Positions 56,374 through 64,000 of a DNA stretch of 64,000 bases are shown here, in pieces. A program made the position numbers and the translations under genes. The first letter of the stretch is position 1. Each line of letters starts with the position of its first letter. Source of the DNA: Methylocaldum szegediense. Lineage in GTDB: Bacteria; Pseudomonadota; Gammaproteobacteria; Methylococcales; Methylococcaceae. The stretch lies in assembly GCF_949769195.1 (NCBI RefSeq), contig NZ_OX458333.1, forward strand, positions 868,001-932,000, written 5' to 3'. Under the pieces are notes generated by a model. It searched no databases. It saw nothing but the letters and a program-made list of their open reading frames with translations, and had not been told where the DNA came from.

Positions 56374-58532
56374 AGCGTGCGATTCGAGTACGACGCCCTC
56401 AACCGGCCGACCCGTGCCATCGACCCACAGGGGAATGCAGTAGTCACCGAGTACGACATCGGCGGACGGCCCATCCGGGTGACCGACCCCAACGGTCTTG
56501 TCACCCAGTACGATTATTACGACCAGACCTAGAACGGGCGGCTGAAGCGCCTGACCGGCCCCGACGGGCGCTACACTGACTACTTCTACGACCCGAACGG
56601 CAATGTCGTCCGGACGGTTGACAACGGCGGGCGCGAAACGTTGACCGAGTACGATGTCCTCAACCGGCCGGTCAGGATCATCGGCCCAGTGCATGATGCC
56701 CTTGGTCTGACCAACATCCGTCAGGTCACTGAGATCCAGTACACCCCTTGGGCGATGTCCAAAAGATCCGGGCCGGCTATCGCACCGCCACCGGCAGCGA
56801 ATCTCTGACGGACCAGGCGACCTGCGCCTACGACGATTTCGGCCGAGTGATCGAAGCCACCGACGCCAATGGCCGCACCACTCGCTGGACCTATGATGCC
56901 TACGGCAACCCTATCCGCCGCGCCGCCTCCAACGGCCATGTGGTCGAATGGGAATACGATCACACCCGCAACGGGCTGTTAGTTCGGCGCACCGCGAAGC
57001 TCTCCGACACCGATCCCGCGCCACACATCACCCGATACACCTATAATGCCTTGGGCCAGGTCCTGAGCACGAAGACGCCGGAAGTCACCTATGAATACAC
57101 CTACGACACCGCCCATCGCCTCGCCACCGTGACCGGTAGCCGCGGTCCTAAGGCGCTGACCTACCGCTACAGCTCCGGTGGGCTCCTCGACAGTCTCGAA
57201 GACAGTGAAGGTCACCGTCGTGATTACCTGTACGATGCGGTCGGGCGTTTGAGTGCCGTGCGGGCACCGAGCGGTGAGCAGGTCAACTTCGTGTTCGACG
57301 GTGGCGGACAGCTCTTGGAAACCACCATGTCGAACGGCTACAGTACCCTCTACCGTTACACCCCAAAGGGTTACCTTGGGGAACTCGTCAACCGGGCGGC
57401 GGGCGGTACCGAAGTCAGCCGCCACACATACCAGTACGATCCGCTCGGCCGGCGTACCGGCCACCTGGAAGCCGTCGCCGGGGCGGTGACCGATTACACC
57501 TACCAGTACGACACCCTCGACTGGCTGCGGGAGGTGCGGACCAATGCGGGCGCGACCCTTTTTGAAGCCTTCGCCTACGATGTGTACGTCAACCGGCGGG
57601 AACGGATCACCCGGGACGGTAGCGTCCAGCGTCACGTCTACGACGCCGCCCAGCAATTCCGGGAAACCCGGGACGGTAGCGATACCGGCGCGATCCTCGC
57701 GAGCTACACCTACGATCTTGGCGGCAATCTGATTCAGCGGAGCGGCGGCGCGATGCTCAACTTAACCTATGATGCCCTGGAACGGCGGGTCGCCGCCAGC
57801 GGCACCGGCCTTGCCCCGGAAACCTATGCCTACGATCACCAGGACCGCCGCATCGAGACTAACGTGGATGGGACGCTACGGCGTTCTGTCTATGCCGGGC
57901 TTGAGATCTAGAGCGACTACGGCAACACCTGGACCCAGGTGCAGGCGCTGTACACCTATGCGGGGGTGGACCGTCCCCTGATTCGGACCGGTACCGGCGG
58001 CACCGTCTACTACCACGCCGATGCCCTCGGCTCGGTGGTGGCGGTCACCAATGCCGCTGGGGCGGTCACCGCCAGCGCCCGCTACGATGCTTTCGGCTGA
58101 ACGCTCGCCGGCGGCAATCTCCCGCGCTACGGCTACACGGGGCGCGAGCCCGACGCCACCGGGCTCATGTATTACCGGGCACGCTATTACGATCCGACGA
58201 TCGGCCGGTTCACCCAAAGGGACCCTGCGGGCTTTGCCGACGGGCTGAACCCGTATGCGTATGTCGGGAACAATCCGATCAGCTTTACTGATCCCTTGGG
58301 GCTGAACAAAGTGGCCCCAATTGCGAGCTCGAATGTCTCGGCGTAACAGGGAAGCAGGGTAGGGGATGGCCGGAGTGTCGACCAGATTAAGGGATTCGCG
58401 CTGGGTTTCGTGCCGGGCTATGACCTCTATCAGGCCGCTCGGAACCCAAATGCCACCGGGTGGGGTTACGCCATTGGCATCGCCGGCATTCTCCCCGGCA
58501 CCGGCAAGGGCGGCGGGTTGTGGATGATATAA
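56374..58532 (+). pseudogene. RHS/YD-repeat protein, 5'-truncated with several stops
   Basis: More than 700 codons of YD repeats (EYDALNRPTRAIDPQGNAVV TEYD; YDDFGRVIEATDANGRTTRW; YDAVGRLSAVRAPSGEQVNF) and the RHS core end YGYTGREPDATGLMYYRARY YDPTIGRFTQRDPAGFADGL NPYAYVGNNPI. TAG at 56530 and 57909, TGA at 58098, TAA near 58344 and a frameshift at about 56750 break it. After the core, KGFALGFVPGYDLYQAARNP is the pre-toxin region; the toxin tip is gone at the IS21 insertion. Confidence 0.82.
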
Positions 58533-58621
58533 ATCCCCTCGCAGATGTCAACGCCGACTGAAAAGTGACCCCTTTTGAGGGTTTATCGCCGAAGTAAAAT
58601 TGACCCCTTGAGGCCCAAAAG

Positions 58622-60423
<1,802 letters not shown>

Positions 60424-60517
60424 TTCCGCGGCTCAAAAAAGCCGCCATTTTCCCCCAAGGGGTCAAATTTACTTCGGTGTCAGGGGTCATTTCTACATCG
60501 GCGGTGACATTTAACCC

Positions 60518-60610
60518 AACCTGCGCGGGTTGACCGGGGATGACGAAGCGTGGGAGGCGAGCTATGACAATGAAACCTCATACAAGCTTGATGGAAAAAG
60601 CTTCGGGTAA
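60518..60610 (+). pseudogene. Short 3' gene fragment right of IS21
   Basis: Thirty codons, NLRGLTGDDEAWEASYDNET SYKLDGKSFG and TAA, directly after the IS21 end in the direction of the RHS gene. Possibly the tail of the RHS gene's toxin or of its immunity gene; too short to tell. Confidence 0.35.
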
Positions 60611-60672
60611 ATATCGTGTCTGATCGCATATGTGTCGGTATTCAATACCGCAAATTTTCATCACAACAACGC

Positions 60673-61605
60673 TCAATACCGATAACAATCCCGCAACGCC
60701 TCCTTGCTTGCCTGCCCGGCGTTGGTTAATGACAGCAAGCCGTGTTTTTTTCCGTTGATAGTCGCTTCGCCGTAGGCTTCCCCGCTCAGTAGCCCTTTGG
60801 GTAGGCGTGAGTTGCGTAAACTCACCATGCGAATATCCTGCGTACCGGCTTGTTTTTTCATAACAATCGGATAAACCACATTGCTGATTTGTATGTGCAG
60901 GTGCACAGGATCTAAGCGGCTGGTCGTCCCTGAAAAGGTAGCGGCAAAAACGGGTTGATTGTCCTGGCAAAACAAATTGAGAGCACTAATGCCAACCACA
61001 GGATGCTGCACCCCCGCCATTTTGATGCCTCTGACTTGTTTATATTCCCATTTCACGTCACTGATGCCTGCGGGAAGCGGTACGGAAGACGTGGTAGGAG
61101 CGGATGCGGGCTTGCCTGCGGGGAAGATTTTGTTGCCATGCCATTGATACACGGAGGTTTTTTTCACGCTCGGACAACAGCGTGGATCATTCGGACCCGG
61201 CCATAAAGCGTGTACATGGATGAAACCGTCTTTGACCTCAACGCTTTCCACCTGCCCTAATGGGTCTGATGTTTCCGCAACGGCTTGATAGCCCTTGCCT
61301 ATATCGGTGAACACCACCACGCGGTTATTCCACCATGTCCCGCCTGCCCACAAGGCATTTAAGACAATTTCAGCTTTGCCGTCGCCATTCAGGTCGGCAC
61401 TTTGCGTGCTGACGAGTTCGACACTTTCATGGTTCGCTGATGCTTTTTTGTTGGCTTTGGCAAGGTAAGCTTGCACGGCTTTATTCTGAGCTGGGCTTAA
61501 ATCCGCCGCCGGTACAGATCCGATCATCAGCCCAACCAACGCCACACCCATCAGTTTCCACACCGCCGGATCGAAGATAAATTTTTTTTGCATTCTGTTT
61601 TTCAC
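60673..61605 (-). CDS. Secreted FG-GAP/VCBS-like hypothetical protein
   Basis: 310 residues. Signal peptide (WKLMGVALVGLMIGSVPAA) and a calcium-type FG-GAP element SADLNGDGKAEIVLNALWAG, then beta-rich sequence to about 140 (WPGPNDPRCCPSVKKTSVYQ W) and a separate C-terminal domain (VKWEYKQVRGIKMAGVQHPV to GEATINGKKHGLLSLTNAG). Start is GTG 61605 or ATG 61593; neither has a strong ribosome site. No function assigned. Confidence 0.7.
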   Translation of the reverse strand: MKNRMQKKFIFDPAVWKLMGVALVGLMIGSVPAADLSPAQNKAVQAYLAKANKKASANHESVELVSTQSADLNGDGKAEIVLNALWAGGTWWNNRVVVFTDIGKGYQAVAETSDPLGQVESVEVKDGFIHVHALWPGPNDPRCCPSVKKTSVYQWHGNKIFPAGKPASAPTTSSVPLPAGISDVKWEYKQVRGIKMAGVQHPVVGISALNLFCQDNQPVFAATFSGTTSRLDPVHLHIQISNVVYPIVMKKQAGTQDIRMVSLRNSRLPKGLLSGEAYGEATINGKKHGLLSLTNAGQASKEALRDCYRY

Positions 61606-62026
61606 TCTGAAAATTGGGTAACAACTCGCACTTCAGGAGGCACACTTGTCGCCTTTCAAAAAACTTTTTTAACGTGCCAGAGGGGGTTTGGCCTACCTGA
61701 TCCGGCTTCTTTCTTTTCACACGGCTAGTGCAAAAAACCGACAAACCTCCGTACCGACTGCCAAAAACCAACGCTCACAAGAAAATCAAGCCACTTCCCA
61801 GGTCCATAAATCAGGACAACGTCGGATTTTATGCCATTGGCAGTCAGCGAGTTTGAAGCAGGTCTTGCCCCGCGGGCGAGTTTGGCTTTGCTTGTCCAAA
61901 GACAAACGGGGCGGGAACACATTTGGAGGTTCGGAGCACGCCCGCAGGGTTTGTGCCAGAGAGGGCGCGAATCAGTGGACATCCGGATGGTGCGCTGATC
62001 CTGCACGTCGCCGGCTTGAGCCGGGG
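61606..62026. other. Gap ending at a sharp junction
   Basis: About 420 bases with no coding evidence. It includes CGGC/GCCG at 62012-62023 and the start of a 13-bp inverted repeat at 62027. It separates the FG-GAP gene from the truncated glycosyltransferase. Confidence 0.45.
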
Positions 62027-62058
62027 CTACACAAGGCACGTTTCTGTGCCTTGTGTAG
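62027..62058. repeat. Perfect 13-bp inverted repeat at the glycosyltransferase break
   Basis: CTACACAAGGCAC (62027-62039) and GTGCCTTGTGTAG (62046-62058) with a 6-base loop. The glycosyltransferase fragment loses sense within this repeat, so it marks the rearrangement point or acts as a terminator for the minus-strand genes. Confidence 0.6.
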
Positions 62059-62214
62059 CCGCAAGCGATCCCGCGTGTCTGGTTCGTAGAAGGTGGTGCG
62101 GTACCCCAGCACGCTCAAAGCGCGAATCAGCCCGCGGTAATAAGTGGCTGCGCCGTTCCAGTAGGTCGAGACCAAGCTGGAGCCGAAGAATGCGACGTGG
62201 GGTCGATGTTTCAT
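62045..62214 (-). pseudogene. CgeB-like glycosyltransferase, N-terminal fragment
   Basis: ATG 62214 with GAGAGG upstream: KHRPHVAFFGSSLVSTYWNG AATYYRGLIRALSVLGYRTT FYEPDTRDR, the first 55 residues of a GT-B fold glycosyltransferase of the CgeB/spore-maturation group. Sense ends at the 13-bp inverted repeat. It lies 9 bases after the stop of the complete homologue, in operon orientation. Confidence 0.7.
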
Positions 62215-62223
62215 AACCACCTC

Positions 62224-63360
62224 TCACAGGACAGCGGGCTCTTTCCTCGATTTGCGCTTTGCGGAACGGGACAGACGAAGTTCCCGACAGATGTCGAGCA
62301 ACTCGTCGACGCGGTGCGCGCAGGTATGCCGTTTCAATATGGCGGCGCGGCCGTGTTCGGCCAGCGTCCGCGCGAAGCTCCGATCGTTGAGGATGGCCGC
62401 GATGGCCTCCTCCATTTCACGGCGGGTGTGGGCGACCAGAAAATCCTGTCCCGGCGTGAATAAATGTTCGATGTCGTCCCAAGGGGCACTAACCAAAGGA
62501 ATGCCGCAGGCCAACGCCTCGAAGGGGCGTATCGTCGGTATTCCGGGCAAAGCCCGGGCATACGGCCGCCGCGGGACATGGACTGTCACCTTGAAGCGGG
62601 CGAACACTCGCGGGACTTCGTAATTCGGCAGCCATCCGCCATATTCGATTCCGGCCTCAGACAAGACTTTGAGCGCCCGTTCCGGATAGCGCACACCGTA
62701 AACCCGCGCTTGAAGCCCGAGGGTTTTGGCCGGCTCGAACAGGAATTCCTCGAGTTCACGGGTGCGCTCGTCGTCGCCCCAATTGCCGATCCAAACCAAA
62801 TCGCCTTCCTCGGGCTCGCACGGTATCGGCCGGAAGACCTGGGTGTCGGCTGCTTCGTGCCAGGTCCAGGCGCGCGCGGCCCAGCCGCGGTCCAGGTAGA
62901 TGTCCCGTAGCACCTTGCCGAATGCCAATACGCCATCGTAGTGTTCGAGGTCGTATCGGGCGATCGACTCCGGATCGGTCACGGCACGATGGTGGGTGTC
63001 GTGGAACAACAAGAGATAGTGTCCCGAACGAGCGCGATGGCGCCCGATCTTCTTGACCAGGGCCGGATCGTTCCACTCGTGCACGATGACGACGTCGGCG
63101 TCGGCCAGGACGGCTCCGGGATCGAGTTGGTCGACGTCGTAGAACCGGCTGAGCAGGTGTGGATAGGCTTCGAAAAAGCCCCTGAGTGAACCGGGTGGCC
63201 TCTCGGCGCGGAGGTTGCGAAGACTCCAACCGTCGGTCGGCTCATACACTTCGACGCAGTGGCCGCGCTGCATCAGCTCGGTGACGATGCCCCGCAAGAA
63301 ATGAGCATTGCCGTGATTCCAGTCGGAAATCAGAGAGTGATAAAAAAGTACAAACTTCAT
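62224..63360 (-). CDS. CgeB-like glycosyltransferase (GT-B fold)
   Basis: 378 residues. N-terminal MKFVLFYHSLISDWNHGNAH FLRGIVTELMQRGH and DVVIVHEWNDPALV, HDTHHRAV, and the C-terminal nucleotide-sugar site with PGIPTIRPFEALACGIPLVS APWDD and a final helix HTCAHRVDELLDICREL. Similar proteins (CgeB, DUF3880-type) occur in surface glycan or spore-coat clusters. Substrate unknown; soluble. Followed by a second, truncated homologue, so a tandem pair once worked together. Confidence 0.85.
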   Translation of the reverse strand: MKFVLFYHSLISDWNHGNAHFLRGIVTELMQRGHCVEVYEPTDGWSLRNLRAERPPGSLRGFFEAYPHLLSRFYDVDQLDPGAVLADADVVIVHEWNDPALVKKIGRHRARSGHYLLLFHDTHHRAVTDPESIARYDLEHYDGVLAFGKVLRDIYLDRGWAARAWTWHEAADTQVFRPIPCEPEEGDLVWIGNWGDDERTRELEEFLFEPAKTLGLQARVYGVRYPERALKVLSEAGIEYGGWLPNYEVPRVFARFKVTVHVPRRPYARALPGIPTIRPFEALACGIPLVSAPWDDIEHLFTPGQDFLVAHTRREMEEAIAAILNDRSFARTLAEHGRAAILKRHTCAHRVDELLDICRELRLSRSAKRKSRKEPAVL

Positions 63361-63713
63361 CCTGGGCTCCCACTTGTTTTGTTGGACGGAAGGGTGGGAC
63401 CCAAATCGGTGTCAGTTTTCTTGCGGTGCGCGGACTCGATCGCTTCAGGGCGATAGTCCCCGGTGCGATGTCGCTCCGGCCGCGGTGCCGGCCCGGCATT
63501 CGGCCGCCCGGTTATCGGTAGTCAACTCCCGGTAGACCTTCCAATACGCCACTGTCATCCGTATTGGGACAGGCTTTTCGGACGCTCGCCGGAGCCTGTC
63601 GAACGGGAATGAACTGAATCCACTCATTCAGTGCTCCCTTAACGCGAGCGGCGGGTTCTCCTTCACTGTGCCACAAGATGCGGTGACCGAGATGGAACAC
63701 AATTGTTCGAAAG
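63361..63713. other. Gap upstream of the glycosyltransferase
   Basis: About 350 bases with no gene. A dispersed-repeat-like phrase GGAGCCTGTCGAACGGGA (63591-63608) resembles the GACAAGCTCAGG type element at about 5299, in complement. Otherwise nothing seen. Confidence 0.45.
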
Positions 63714-63820
63714 CCTAAGTACATTCAGGGAAGTCTTGCGGCATAGGCAGCCTGCAGGACAACCCCGGCGATCAAGCCAATCTGTCGAGACTCCGCAAAT
63801 ATTTGCGGAATGTACTTAGG
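63714..63820. repeat. 107-bp element with 13-bp inverted ends (MITE-like)
   Basis: CCTAAGTACATTC (63714-63726) and GAATGTACTTAGG (63808-63820) are perfect inverted copies enclosing 81 bases that include the palindrome TCCGCAAATATTTGCGGA (63792-63809). No coding content. Its right edge supplies the last codon and stop of the small protein gene. Confidence 0.55.
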
Positions 63821-63974
63821 CGATACTCCAGGCGGTTTTTCCCGGGATCGGCGGAGGCGGGACGATATAGAACGGAAACTCGGTGGATTCGATTGTCTCC
63901 TCGGACTGCTCGGTCGGAGAACGGGGCATTTCCGTTTGATCGGATTCAACTTTCGGGGTGGTTTCACTGTTCAT
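63816..63974 (-). CDS. 52-residue acidic small protein with Pro-rich C-terminus
   Basis: ATG 63974 follows AGAGG by 9 bases. The product has an acidic, Thr/Ser/Glu-rich leader (MNSETTPKVESDQTEMPRSP TEQSEETIES) and a distinct C-terminal block TEFPFYIVPPPPIPGKTAWS IA. Leader-plus-core composition recalls ribosomally made precursor peptides, but no modifying enzyme is seen except the glycosyltransferases 450 bases downstream. The stop lies in the 107-bp inverted-repeat element, so the C-terminus may be altered. Confidence 0.5.
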   Translation of the reverse strand: MNSETTPKVESDQTEMPRSPTEQSEETIESTEFPFYIVPPPPIPGKTAWSIA

Positions 63975-64000
63975 GATTTTCAGCCTCTTTGCTGGGTTTT

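Overview
The window looks like chromosomal DNA of a gammaproteobacterium. The evidence is the gene order glyA-nrdR-ribD-ribE-ribBA-ribH-nusB-thiL-pgpA, a RibBA whose second domain is degenerate, a metR/metE divergent pair and a type IV major pilin relic. A methanotroph or other Methylococcales-like host would fit the overall flavour, but no lineage-specific gene is present, so this is a guess.

Layout. 1-7.1 kb holds conserved genes: the end of spoVR, a Ycf45/SpoIIIAA-like AAA ATPase, a diacylglycerol-kinase-like lipid kinase, a metallophosphoesterase, a BON lipoprotein and a di-haem cytochrome c. Between the BON gene and the cytochrome lies an unusual array of mini-hairpins. 7.2-15.6 kb is an accessory strip. 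It contains an IS1380-family element with two in-frame amber codons, an IS256-family pseudogene, phage-like fragments, a decapitated pilin, a structured IS605-type right end, a toxin-antitoxin pair and a serine-recombinase relic abutting tRNA-fMet. 15.8-31 kb is the stable core: riboflavin/one-carbon/thiamine genes on the minus strand, a PspC protein divergent from a CBS-SpoIIE phosphatase, a GDPD lipoprotein, and metR/metE. 31-38 kb holds small membrane, coiled-coil and secreted proteins, including an LprI-like lysozyme inhibitor, separated by decayed DNA.

38.7-46.2 kb contains a formate/nitrite transporter gene behind a leader terminator, followed by a PP2C phosphatase gene cut off by an IS481-family element. 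A second near-identical IS481 copy, with a 6-bp target duplication, splits a tnpB relic. 46.8-51.6 kb is a graveyard of recently broken genes (an SDR, an epimerase, an HD-domain protein, phage-type proteins, TnpB) around one intact secreted cupin. 51.8-60.6 kb has a class-3 lipase, an IS630 element with a probable -1 frameshift, an ICE-type DUF1845/AcaB-like gene, a heavily mutated RHS gene and an intact-looking IS21 element. 60.7-64 kb carries a secreted FG-GAP-like protein, two CgeB-like glycosyltransferases (one truncated), and a 52-residue acidic, Pro-rich small protein whose stop codon lies in a 107-bp inverted-repeat element.

How it works together: the core segments are ordinary biosynthetic operons. 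The rest records repeated insertion, recombination between insertion sequences and gene decay. The most informative leads are the nitrite-transporter leader with its truncated phosphatase partner, the ATCC-loop hairpin family, the stop-codon-less IS481 transposase, and the small protein next to the glycosyltransferases.
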